Shown one piece after another: positions 1 through 6,718 of a stretch of DNA of 31,146 bases. Position 1 is the stretch's first letter; the number at the start of each line of letters is the position of its first letter. The stretch is from positions 1-31,146 of the forward strand of contig JBBSVE010000017.1 of assembly GCA_038233815.1 (NCBI GenBank), in the 5' to 3' direction. The notes beneath the pieces are model-generated. The model worked only from the letters and a program-made list of their open reading frames with translations, searched no databases and was not told the DNA's origin. The stretch is from JBBSVE01 sp038233815 (GTDB lineage Bacteria; Pseudomonadota; Alphaproteobacteria; Rhodobacterales; Rhodobacteraceae). A program made the position numbers and the translations under genes.

Positions 1-1
1 A

Positions 2-478
2 CCTCAGCCCGAATTTATTCCCGAAAGTTTACGTCAGGATTATTTTGAAGCCTGCCTCATCTTGGATTTGAGCCCAAAGGCGTGTGCGACTTTGGCAAGA
101 CGCTGCCTTCAGGGCATGATACGTGATTTTTGCCAAATCAGTGATAAAACTCTCGATGCTGAAATTAGAAAACTCATGGTAATGGAAAGAGAGGGCAATG
201 CACCTAAAGGGGTATCTCCGGAAAGCATCGAAGCAATCGATCACGTCCGAAGAATTGGAAATATTGGCGCACACATGGAGAAGGATATTAATTTCAATAT
301 TCCCGTTGAGCCAGAAGAGGCTAAAATTTTGATTGAATTGATAGAGACGCTTTTTGATGAGTGGTATATTGCTCAGAATAAGCGCACACGCCGCTTTGAA
401 ACTTTACGAAATATTTCCGATGACAAGCAGCTTCTAAGAATAGAGGGTATCGAACAGCGATCAATATCCGATGTATAG
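2..478 (+). CDS. DUF4145 domain protein, 5' end outside window
   Basis: The frame is open from the first bases, so the gene begins upstream; 158 codons are visible, ending at TAG 476-478. A TTG at 62 could serve as a start, but the in-frame residues before it (ending EACLILDLSPKACATLARR) read as normal family sequence. Segments resembling SPKA..L.RR.LQ near the beginning, and H..R.IGN.GAH in the middle (around 241-275), are typical of DUF4145, a helical domain of unknown function often found near restriction and other defence genes or alone. There is no membrane segment. The gene is markedly AT-richer than everything after ~545 and uses A/T-ending codons, so it probably belongs to a transferred segment whose boundary lies just downstream. 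Function is unknown; the family call is from pattern recognition only. Confidence 0.75.
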   Translation, partial: PQPEFIPESLRQDYFEACLILDLSPKACATLARRCLQGMIRDFCQISDKTLDAEIRKLMVMEREGNAPKGVSPESIEAIDHVRRIGNIGAHMEKDINFNIPVEPEEAKILIELIETLFDEWYIAQNKRTRRFETLRNISDDKQLLRIEGIEQRSISDV

Positions 479-619
479 GAAATTTCACGGTCTAAACTGC
501 TTATCGAGAAGTTAACGTTTTTAAATAGTTCCTAAATCTACTGCGTCCCTTGACCCCATCCCGCACTCGCTTCACCGTCCCGTCCGCGCCACCCCGGCGC
601 CGCAACCGGAGTCTCTCCC

Positions 620-1309
620 ATGCTGAAATTCTACTACCATCCCTCCCCCAACCCCGCCAAGGTCGCCCTCTTGCTGGAGGAACTCGGCACCCCCTACGAG
701 GTCGTCCCCGTCGATACCCGCAAGGGGGAGCAGCATGCGCCCGCCTTCCTCGCCATCAACCCCAACGGCAAGACCCCGGCGTTGACGGACGGGGATGCGG
801 CCCTGTTCGACAGCACCGCGATCCTCACCTACCTCGCGCAAAAGCACGGGAAGTTCCTGCCCGGATCGGACGACAAGGCGCAGGGGCGGTTCCTCTCGTG
901 GATGGCGTTCATCTCCAGCGGGATCGGGCCTTATTCGGGGCAGGCGGTCCACTTCAAGCATTTCGCGCCGGAACCGAAGGACTATGCCGTCAACCGCTAT
1001 GATTTCGAGGCGGAACGGCACTGGACGCTCATCGACGCTGAACTGGGGAAGGGTCGCTATATGATGGGCGACAGCTACACCATTCTCGACATGGCGGTCT
1101 GGGGTTGGGCACGCGCGGTGCCCTTCATCCTCGGTGACGGCGCGTGGGAAAAGCTGCCGAACCTCAAGCGGTTCATGGACGAGATCAACGCACGCCCCGC
1201 AGCCAAGGCCGCCGAGGCGCTGGCGGGCAAGCACGCCTACAAGAAGGATATGGACGACGAAGCGAAGGCCGCGATGTTCCCGCAGAACAAGCGCCTCGCA
1301 TCGGCGTAA
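620..1309 (+). CDS. Glutathione S-transferase family protein
   Basis: A 229-residue protein of normal GST length. The N-terminal thioredoxin-like domain (about 1-80) shows YYHPSPNPAKVALLLEE, then the INPNGKTPAL loop with the cis-proline and the DS motif (FDSTAILTYLA) that binds the gamma-glutamyl part of glutathione. The all-helical C-terminal domain fills roughly residues 90-215. The overall look is close to bacterial nu-class/YfcG- and YghU-like enzymes, which can act as disulfide-bond reductases or peroxidases. The substrate cannot be told. A Shine-Dalgarno GGAG at 608-611, eight bases before ATG 620, supports the start. The protein is cytosolic, with no signal peptide. The gene is monocistronic, convergent with the ABC operon, and separated from it by a hairpin at 1319-1341. 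Confidence 0.92.
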   Translation: MLKFYYHPSPNPAKVALLLEELGTPYEVVPVDTRKGEQHAPAFLAINPNGKTPALTDGDAALFDSTAILTYLAQKHGKFLPGSDDKAQGRFLSWMAFISSGIGPYSGQAVHFKHFAPEPKDYAVNRYDFEAERHWTLIDAELGKGRYMMGDSYTILDMAVWGWARAVPFILGDGAWEKLPNLKRFMDEINARPAAKAAEALAGKHAYKKDMDDEAKAAMFPQNKRLASA

Positions 1310-1318
1310 CGTAATTGC

Positions 1319-1341
1319 GGCAGGGCGACCGTCGCCCTGCC
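1319..1341. terminator. Bidirectional hairpin between convergent genes
   Basis: A perfect inverted repeat: GGCAGGGCGA, loop CCG, TCGCCCTGCC (10-bp stem). It starts ten bases after the GST stop and lies 38 bases before the end of the ABC ATPase gene on the other strand. It has no clear T-run on either side, so it may work with Rho or only as an RNA-stabilising end. The position between convergent genes makes a terminator the best reading. Confidence 0.6.
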
Positions 1342-1378
1342 TGCCCGGCGGATCGTCCGTCCGCGTCGCGCGCTGCGA

Positions 1379-2134
1379 TCAGATCGCGAGATACTCCTCG
1401 CGCAGCGCCTTGTTCTCCAGCACCTCCGCCGCAGTGCCGTCGAAGACGATGCTTCCCGTGTCGAGGATGATCGCCCGATCCGCGAGCTTGAGCGCGCGCA
1501 CGGCATTCTGCTCCACCAGAATCGTCGTGATGCCCTGCGCCTTGATCAGCCGCATGGTCTTTTCGATCTCGTCCACGATCACCGGGGCCAAGCCCTCGTA
1601 GGGCTCGTCCAGCAGCAGGAGCTTGATGTCGCGGGCCAGCGCGCGGGCGATGGCGAGCATCTGCTGCTCCCCGCCCGAAAGGGTGACGCCATCCTGGGTG
1701 CGACGCTCCTTCAATCGGGGAAACAACTCATAAATCCGTTCGAGCGACCAGCCCACGGGCTTGCAAATCTGCGCGAGCTTCAGGTTCTCCTCCACCGTCA
1801 GCCCCGCAATGATGCGGCGATCCTCGGGCACGAGGCCCACACCCGCGATCGCCGCCTGATGCGCCTTCATCGTGTGGAGGGCGGCATGGTCGAGCCAGAT
1901 CTCGCCGTGCTTGACCTGCGGGCTCGCGACCCGCGCGATGGCCCGCAGGGTGGAGGTCTTGCCCGCCCCGTTGCGACCCAGCAGTGCCAGGATCTCGCCC
2001 TCATGGACGTTGAAGCTGATGCCCTGGACGATATAGCTCTCGCCGTAATAGGCGTGCATGTCCCAGACCGACAGAAAGGCGGGCGCGGTTTCGGCATGGT
2101 TGCGGTGCTTGGAAAAATCGCCGCGCTCGTTCAT
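1379..2134 (-). CDS. ABC transporter ATP-binding protein, LivF type
   Basis: This 251-residue ATPase is the second nucleotide-binding subunit of a branched-chain amino acid/amide/urea-type (HAAT) importer. Walker A reads GRNGAGKTS, the signature is LSGGEQQM and Walker B is LLLLDEPYEGLAP; the last is characteristic of LivF-like subunits. A 30-residue N-terminal extension (about MNERGDFSKHRN...) precedes the conserved core and is unusual for LivF. The start ATG at 2132-2134 overlaps the stop of the upstream livG-like gene (ATGA), indicating translational coupling. It is the last gene of a five-gene operon read leftward: binding protein, LivH, LivM, LivG, LivF. It would sit at the inner face of the cytoplasmic membrane. 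Confidence 0.93.
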   Translation of the reverse strand: MNERGDFSKHRNHAETAPAFLSVWDMHAYYGESYIVQGISFNVHEGEILALLGRNGAGKTSTLRAIARVASPQVKHGEIWLDHAALHTMKAHQAAIAGVGLVPEDRRIIAGLTVEENLKLAQICKPVGWSLERIYELFPRLKERRTQDGVTLSGGEQQMLAIARALARDIKLLLLDEPYEGLAPVIVDEIEKTMRLIKAQGITTILVEQNAVRALKLADRAIILDTGSIVFDGTAAEVLENKALREEYLAI

Positions 2135-2886
2135 GCGGCCTCTCCCAGATAGGCTTCGCGGACCTTCGGGTGGCCCTTGATCCGGTCCGGCGTATCCTCG
2201 ACCAGCGGCGTGCCCTGCGCCAGAACCGTGATCCGCTCCGCGAGCGAGAAGACGACATGCATGTCATGCTCGATGATGACCATGGTGATGTCGCGCTTGG
2301 ACTTGATCTCGCGCAGAAGGTCGATCGTGTTGTTGGTGTCGGCCCGCGCCATGCCCGCCGTGGGCTCATCGAGCAGCACCAGCTTCGGCTCCTGCACGAG
2401 GCACATCCCCATTTCCAGCCGCCGCTTGTCGCCGCGCGACAGCGTGGCCGCGTGCATCGTTCGCTGGTCGGCCATGCCGAGGTCGGCGAGGATCGCCTCG
2501 GCACGGTCCACGATCTCCCGGTCGTGCATCATGGGCGTCATGGCGTTGATGCGGAACGCGCCGTCGCGGTGGGCGAGGCACGGGATCATCACATTTTCCA
2601 GCACCGTGAGATCGCCGAAGATCTCCGGCGTCTGGAAAACCCGTGAGATCCCCATCTGGTTGATCTGGTGCGGCTTCTTGCCCAGCACGGAGCGACCGTT
2701 GAAGGTGACGCTGCCGGTGTCCGGCATCAGCTTGCCGATCAGGCAATTGAGCAGCGTCGATTTGCCCGCCCCGTTCGGACCGATGATGGCGTGGACGGTA
2801 TTCTCCTCCACCGTCAGGTTCACGTCGGAGAGCGCCTTAAGCCCCCCGAACCGCTTGTTCACGCCGCGCACGTCGAGAATGCCCAT
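2131..2886 (-). CDS. ABC transporter ATP-binding protein, LivG type
   Basis: A 251-residue ATPase starting MGILDVRGVNKRFGG. Walker A is GPNGAGKST (residues 36-44), Walker B LVLLDEPTAGM, and the H-loop is IIEHDM. The signature is LSRGDKRRLE rather than the usual LSxGQ/LSYGQ, a notable variation in the ATP-contacting motif. It pairs with the LivF-like subunit to power an importer of the HAAT family. I chose ATG 2884-2886 because homology begins exactly there and the upstream LivM gene ends at 2892. The same frame stays open for 1033 codons back to 5232, but that extension is just the antisense-type open frame common in GC-rich DNA. Its stop overlaps the livF start by 4 bases. Confidence 0.94.
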   Translation of the reverse strand: MGILDVRGVNKRFGGLKALSDVNLTVEENTVHAIIGPNGAGKSTLLNCLIGKLMPDTGSVTFNGRSVLGKKPHQINQMGISRVFQTPEIFGDLTVLENVMIPCLAHRDGAFRINAMTPMMHDREIVDRAEAILADLGMADQRTMHAATLSRGDKRRLEMGMCLVQEPKLVLLDEPTAGMARADTNNTIDLLREIKSKRDITMVIIEHDMHVVFSLAERITVLAQGTPLVEDTPDRIKGHPKVREAYLGEAA

Positions 2887-2891
2887 GTCCG

Positions 2892-4076
2892 TTACTCCGC
2901 CGGTTCGGTCTTGGTGACGGCACGCTCCGCCGGTTTTCTGCGAAATAGCCGACCGATGCGCTGGCCGCCCTCCACCAGCCCGCCGGGAAGGAAGATGACG
3001 ACGAGCATGAAGAGGATGCCCAGCGTCAGATTCCAGCCCTTGCCGACGAATGGATGGATGAATGTGACAAGCATGTCGTTCATCCCGTCGGGCAGGCCGT
3101 TGAACCAGCCGTGAAGGACGGAGTCGTTGATCTTGGAGAAGATATTCTCGAAATACTTGATGAAGCCCGCGCCCAGAACCGGACCGATAAGGGTTCCCGC
3201 CCCGCCGAGGATCGTCATCAGCACGACCTCTCCCGACGCGGTCCATTGCATCCGGTCCGCCCCCGCCAAGGGATCCATGCAGGCCAGAAGGCCGCCCGCC
3301 AGACCCGCATACATCCCCGAGATGACAAAGGCCGCCAGCGTATAGGGCCGCGCGTTGAGGCCGGTGTAGTTCACGCGTTGCTGGTTCGACTTGATCGCCC
3401 GCAGCATCATCCCGAAGGGGGAGCGGAAAAGCCGCACCGACAGATAGAAGCTGACCAGCATGATGGCCGCACAGACGTAGTAGCCAACACCGAAAGTGAA
3501 GCTCCACCCGCCCACGTTGAGCACGAAGGCGTCCCGCATCTCCGCCCCGAAGAGGTTTACCACGGGCAGCGTGCCGCCCTGCTGCCCACCGTCGAGGATG
3601 CGCGGGTCGGTCAGCGAAAGTTGCAGCCCCGTCTCCCCGTTGGTGATCGGCGTGAAGACGGAATAGGCGAGATTGAAGCACATCTGTGCGAAGGCGAGCG
3701 TGAGGATCGAGAAGTAGATCCCCGACCGGCGGAGCGAGATGAACCCGATCAGGAGCGCGAAGAGCCCCGCGATTGCGACCGACAGGATCAGCGCGGGAAT
3801 GACGTTCATGCTCAGCAGCTTGAACATCCAGACGGCGGAATAGCTGCCCACCCCGAGGAACGCCGCGTGGCCGAAGGACAGATAGCCGGTGAGGCCGAAC
3901 AGGATGTTGAACCCGATGGCGAAGATCCCGTAGATCACGAACCGCTGCATCAGGTCGGGATAGCCCGCGTTGAACTGCGCCAGCGAGGAATTGACCGGGA
4001 ACGGATTCAGCAGGAACGGGGCCAGCACCACCATGCAGGTGACGATGCACAGGAGAACGATATCGCGGCGCAGCAT
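2892..4076 (-). CDS. Branched-chain-type ABC permease, LivM family
   Basis: A 394-residue membrane protein with about nine hydrophobic segments, the first near residues 8-25 (IVLLCIVTCMVVLAPFLL). The family hallmark GYLSFGHAAFLGVGSY follows, and the conserved loop MMLRAIKSNQQRVNYTGLN and GGAGTLIGPVLGAG occur further on. The tail after the last helix is basic and hydrophilic. Together with the LivH-like subunit it forms the transmembrane channel. Between helices there is a longish periplasmic insertion (GETGLQLSLTDPRILDGGQQGGTL...), common in the urea/amide branch of the family. ATG 4074-4076 lies just after the LivH stop (4080), consistent with one transcript. The substrate is unknown; short-chain amides, urea, or an organic acid are all possible for this family. 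Confidence 0.93.
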   Translation of the reverse strand: MLRRDIVLLCIVTCMVVLAPFLLNPFPVNSSLAQFNAGYPDLMQRFVIYGIFAIGFNILFGLTGYLSFGHAAFLGVGSYSAVWMFKLLSMNVIPALILSVAIAGLFALLIGFISLRRSGIYFSILTLAFAQMCFNLAYSVFTPITNGETGLQLSLTDPRILDGGQQGGTLPVVNLFGAEMRDAFVLNVGGWSFTFGVGYYVCAAIMLVSFYLSVRLFRSPFGMMLRAIKSNQQRVNYTGLNARPYTLAAFVISGMYAGLAGGLLACMDPLAGADRMQWTASGEVVLMTILGGAGTLIGPVLGAGFIKYFENIFSKINDSVLHGWFNGLPDGMNDMLVTFIHPFVGKGWNLTLGILFMLVVIFLPGGLVEGGQRIGRLFRRKPAERAVTKTEPAE

Positions 4077-4079
4077 GGC

Positions 4080-5111
4080 CTACTCCTCCATCACGCCGCG
4101 TCGTCCCATCAACCCGCGCGGCCGCGACAGCAGGATGATGATGGCGACGAGGTAGATGATGATCTGGTCGATCCCGGGCACGATGGCCTTGATCTCGTTC
4201 ATGGAGGCGAAGCTCTGCAGGATGCCAAGAAGGAACCCCGCCAGAACCGCGCCGGGCAGCGAGCCCATGCCGCCGACGACCACCACGACGAAGCTCAGGA
4301 CCAGAAAGTCCATGCCCATGTGATAGTTCGGCGACAGGATCGGAGTATACATCACACCCGCCACACCCGCCACGGCCGCGGCGAGCCCGAACATCAGCGT
4401 GAAGCGCCGGTCGATGTCGATGCCCAGAAGGCCCACCGTCTCCCGGTCGGCCATGCCGGCGCGCACCACCATGCCGAAGGTGGTGAACTGCAGGAACGCA
4501 AAGACCCCGCCGATCACGATGGCCGAGAAGGCGAAATAGACCAGCCGCCAGATCGGATAGATGATGCTGTTGGCCTGCATGCCGATCCATGATCCGATGT
4601 CGAGACTGCCGCGGAACATCGCCGGGGCGGAGGTCGGGATCGGGTTCGCACCGTAGAAATACTTCACGATTTCCTGAAGCACGATGGCGAGACCGAAGGT
4701 CACGAGGATCTGGTCGGCGTGGGGGCGCTTGTAGAAATGCTTGATGAGGCCCCGCTCCATCGCGAAGCCTGCGAGGATCATCACCGGGATTGCGATCAGG
4801 ATGGCGAGTGGCACCGACCAGTCGATGATCGAGGCGCCCATCTCCGGCCCGAACCATTTCGCGACCAGCGGCGTCTCGATCTTCATCGGATTGCCGAGGA
4901 AGTCGAGCCGGGCCGGATCCAGTGTCACGGTGGAACTGTTGAGGACGCGCTGCACCGTCACCGCGCAGAAGGCCCCGACCATGAAAAGCGCGCCATGTGC
5001 GAAGTTCACCACGCCGAGCGTGCCGAAGATCAGCGTCAGGCCCAGTGCTATCAGCGCATAGGCCGCACCCTTGTCGAGCCCATTGAGTATCTGGAGGATG
5101 ATCGCGTCCAT
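4080..5111 (-). CDS. Branched-chain-type ABC permease, LivH family
   Basis: A 343-residue integral membrane protein with about eight helices. The N-terminus (MDAIILQILNGLDKGAAYALIALGLTLIFG) and the GVVNFAHGALFMVGAF motif are the LivH/UrtB signature. The central part carries VVRAGMADRETVGLLGID, the coupling-loop region that contacts the ATPases, and the C-terminal VVGGMGSLPGAVLAGFLLG. It has a ~35-residue insertion after the third helix (VQRVLNSSTVTLDPARLDFLGN...) that lengthens it relative to the ~300-residue E. coli LivH. It forms the channel with the LivM-like protein. ATG at 5109-5111. The 86-base gap to the binding-protein gene holds two hairpins. Confidence 0.93.
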   Translation of the reverse strand: MDAIILQILNGLDKGAAYALIALGLTLIFGTLGVVNFAHGALFMVGAFCAVTVQRVLNSSTVTLDPARLDFLGNPMKIETPLVAKWFGPEMGASIIDWSVPLAILIAIPVMILAGFAMERGLIKHFYKRPHADQILVTFGLAIVLQEIVKYFYGANPIPTSAPAMFRGSLDIGSWIGMQANSIIYPIWRLVYFAFSAIVIGGVFAFLQFTTFGMVVRAGMADRETVGLLGIDIDRRFTLMFGLAAAVAGVAGVMYTPILSPNYHMGMDFLVLSFVVVVVGGMGSLPGAVLAGFLLGILQSFASMNEIKAIVPGIDQIIIYLVAIIILLSRPRGLMGRRGVMEE

Positions 5112-5114
5112 GGC

Positions 5115-5144
5115 CCCTGCCGGTCGGTCCCGCCAGCGGCAGGG
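5115..5144 (-). terminator. Second hairpin in the binding-protein/LivH gap
   Basis: Arms CCCTGCCG (5115-5122) and CGGCAGGG (5137-5144) with a 14-base loop lie immediately before the LivH start. In the transcript this hairpin would come just upstream of the LivH ribosome-binding region. It may modulate LivH translation or stabilise the upstream message. Confidence 0.4.
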
Positions 5145-5155
5145 TGTCGTGGATA

Positions 5156-5182
5156 GGGGCCGACCGGCGACCGGTCAGCCCC
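5156..5182 (-). terminator. Strong hairpin after the binding-protein gene
   Basis: The stem is GGGGC, a C/A mismatch, GACCGG, loop CGA, CCGGTC, then GCCCC: 11 paired bases with one mismatch and a 3-base loop. It starts 15 bases past the stop of the solute-binding protein gene in the direction of transcription. Such structures commonly protect the binding-protein message and reduce read-through into the permease genes, giving more binding protein than channel. There is no T-run. Confidence 0.55.
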
Positions 5183-5197
5183 ACTTGTGCGCCGCTG

Positions 5198-6541
5198 TCA
5201 GGCGCCCGAGTTGCAGTTGCCGAGTTCGCCACCAGCGAACATCGGGTTGTCGGGCTCGTAGCTGACCTTGTCGACCGGGGTCACTTCCACGATCTCCATC
5301 AGGTCGAACTCGCCGTCGGGCTTCTCCTTGCCCTTCACGACGACCACGTCCTTGAAGCATTGATGGTCCGCCGCGCGGTAGAGCGTCGGCCCGTTGCCCA
5401 GACCGTCGAACTCGAACCCCTCGAGCGCCGCGCCGACGGCGCAGGGATCGAACGATTTCGCCCGGTTGACCGCATCGGCATAAAGCAGCGTCTGCGCGTA
5501 GCAGGTGTGCGCCGCCTGTCCCGGAGGCACGCCGAACTTCGTCCCGTAGGACTTGACGAACGCCTTGGTGCCCTCGTCCGGCAACTTCCAGTCCCAGTTC
5601 TGCGAGCCGAGGATGCCCTTCACCGCAGTCCCCGCGCCGCGCGCCATCAGCTCCGAATAGAGCGGCACGACGATCTCGAAATCCTTGCCGTTGGCCTGCT
5701 TGTCCTTCAGCCCGAACTGCACGGCGTTGGTGAGCGAGTTCACCATGTCTCCGCCGTAATGGTTCAGGATCAGCACATCGGCACCCGACCCCAGAACCGG
5801 CGCGATGTAGGACGAGTAGTCGCCCAGACCGAGCGGCGTGCGGACGTCCTGCACCATGCTCCAGCCGGCTTTTTCCATGAAGGCTTTCATGGAATCCGCC
5901 ATCGTCCAGCCCCAGGTGTAGTCCGCCGTCAGCATGTAGAACTTGCGGTCCGCGCCGTAGGCCTTGGTCAGCACCGGCGCAAGCGCCGCCGCGGACATGT
6001 AGCCGTTGAAGAAGTGCTTGAACCCGTTGGCCTTCTTGTCCTTTCCGGTCGGGTCGTTGGAATGGGCAAGACCCGCCATGAAGATGATGCCCGCCTCCTG
6101 ACACAGACCCTGCACCGCAATGGCCACGCCGGACGAAGACCCGCCCGAGATCATGATCGCACCGTCTTTCTGGATCATCGACTGCGCGGAAGCCCGCGCC
6201 GCGTCCGATTTGGTCTGCGTGTCGCCGGTGACGAACTCGACCTTCTTGCCCATGATGCCGGTGCCATCCAGCGTCTTGGACGAGAACGTGGACAGCATGC
6301 CGCCGTCGCCGCCGCCGTTGAGATGCTCCACCGCAAGCTGGAAAGCGCGCAGCTCGTCGGCGCCCTCGTCGGCGTAGGGGCCCGACTGGGGCACGTTGAA
6401 GCCGAGCGTGACGGAGCCGCCCATCGGCTCGTTGGTATATGCGTTGGCGCGGCCGGTAAAGAATGTTGGCGTCGCGAGACCTGCGCCCGCGATGGCGGTG
6501 GTCTTGAGAAGACCCCTTCGCGTGAATCTGCCGTTGGACAT
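5198..6541 (-). CDS. Periplasmic substrate-binding protein (Peripla_BP_6), Tat-exported
   Basis: A 447-residue binding protein of the LivK/AmiC/UrtA superfamily. The N-terminus carries a twin-arginine signal: FTRRGLLKTTAIAGAG with RR at 8-9, a hydrophobic stretch, and a probable ANA cleavage site at 32-34. The mature part begins near GSVTLGFNVPQSGPYADEG, followed by GDTQTKSDAARASAQSMI and GGSSSGVAIAV, typical ligand-cleft segments. I chose ATG 6539-6541 because GGGAGG lies eight bases upstream; the longer frame from 6598 has no such site. It is the first gene of the importer operon and is divergent from the XRE/DUF2083 gene. The ligand is unknown. Use of Tat instead of Sec suggests folding, or cofactor or ligand acquisition, before export, which is unusual but recurrent in this family in Rhodobacterales. 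Confidence 0.93.
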   Translation of the reverse strand: MSNGRFTRRGLLKTTAIAGAGLATPTFFTGRANAYTNEPMGGSVTLGFNVPQSGPYADEGADELRAFQLAVEHLNGGGDGGMLSTFSSKTLDGTGIMGKKVEFVTGDTQTKSDAARASAQSMIQKDGAIMISGGSSSGVAIAVQGLCQEAGIIFMAGLAHSNDPTGKDKKANGFKHFFNGYMSAAALAPVLTKAYGADRKFYMLTADYTWGWTMADSMKAFMEKAGWSMVQDVRTPLGLGDYSSYIAPVLGSGADVLILNHYGGDMVNSLTNAVQFGLKDKQANGKDFEIVVPLYSELMARGAGTAVKGILGSQNWDWKLPDEGTKAFVKSYGTKFGVPPGQAAHTCYAQTLLYADAVNRAKSFDPCAVGAALEGFEFDGLGNGPTLYRAADHQCFKDVVVVKGKEKPDGEFDLMEIVEVTPVDKVSYEPDNPMFAGGELGNCNSGA

Positions 6542-6670
6542 AAAACCTCCCGTTATGGTCTGCGGTGCAGGACACCTCCCGCCCTGCCCCGCATGCACCG
6601 TTGTGCGGCGCCAGTATCGCCGGATGCGGCAATTTCAATCAACAGTCACTTGCACGGCGAACAAAATGCT

Positions 6671-6684
6671 GCGAATTACTTCGC
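6671..6684. promoter_or_regulatory. Inverted repeat GCGAA-N4-TTCGC in the divergent region
   Basis: A perfect 5-bp inverted repeat with a 4-base spacer lies between the divergently transcribed binding-protein and regulator genes. It sits six bases before the TTTGCAAA site and shares the GCGAA/TTCGC element with the sequence overlapping the regulator's ribosome-binding site (GCGAAAGG, 6703-6710). A role as a second operator half is inference. Confidence 0.4.
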
Positions 6685-6690
6685 TGATGT

Positions 6691-6698
6691 TTTGCAAA
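6691..6698. promoter_or_regulatory. TTTGCAAA palindrome, candidate ScfR-family operator
   Basis: A perfect 8-bp palindrome 21 bases upstream of the regulator's preferred GTG start. Regulators of the ScfR (short-chain fatty acyl-CoA) family, such as Rhodobacter PccR and actinobacterial RamB, are known to bind TTTGCAAA-type sites, often in pairs. A weaker second copy, TTAGCGAA, follows one base later (6700-6707). Together with the neighbouring ScfR-like gene this suggests autoregulation and control of the importer operon. Confidence 0.5.
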
Positions 6699-6718
6699 TT
6701 TAGCGAAAGGTGGCTCGG

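Noticed and set aside
3054..4592. Plus-strand frame of 512 codons over the permease genes
   Set aside because: Rich in H, D, R, Q with no family match; an antisense shadow of livM/livH typical for high-GC DNA.
2887..5232. A 1033-codon minus-strand frame continuing upstream of the LivG-like ATPase
   Set aside because: Only 2131-2886 matches a family. The rest is antisense-frame composition over livM and livH, which are clearly real in another frame.
5144..6703. Plus-strand frame of 519 codons over the binding-protein gene
   Set aside because: The binding protein on the minus strand has a Tat signal, a good RBS and family motifs; the opposite frame has none.
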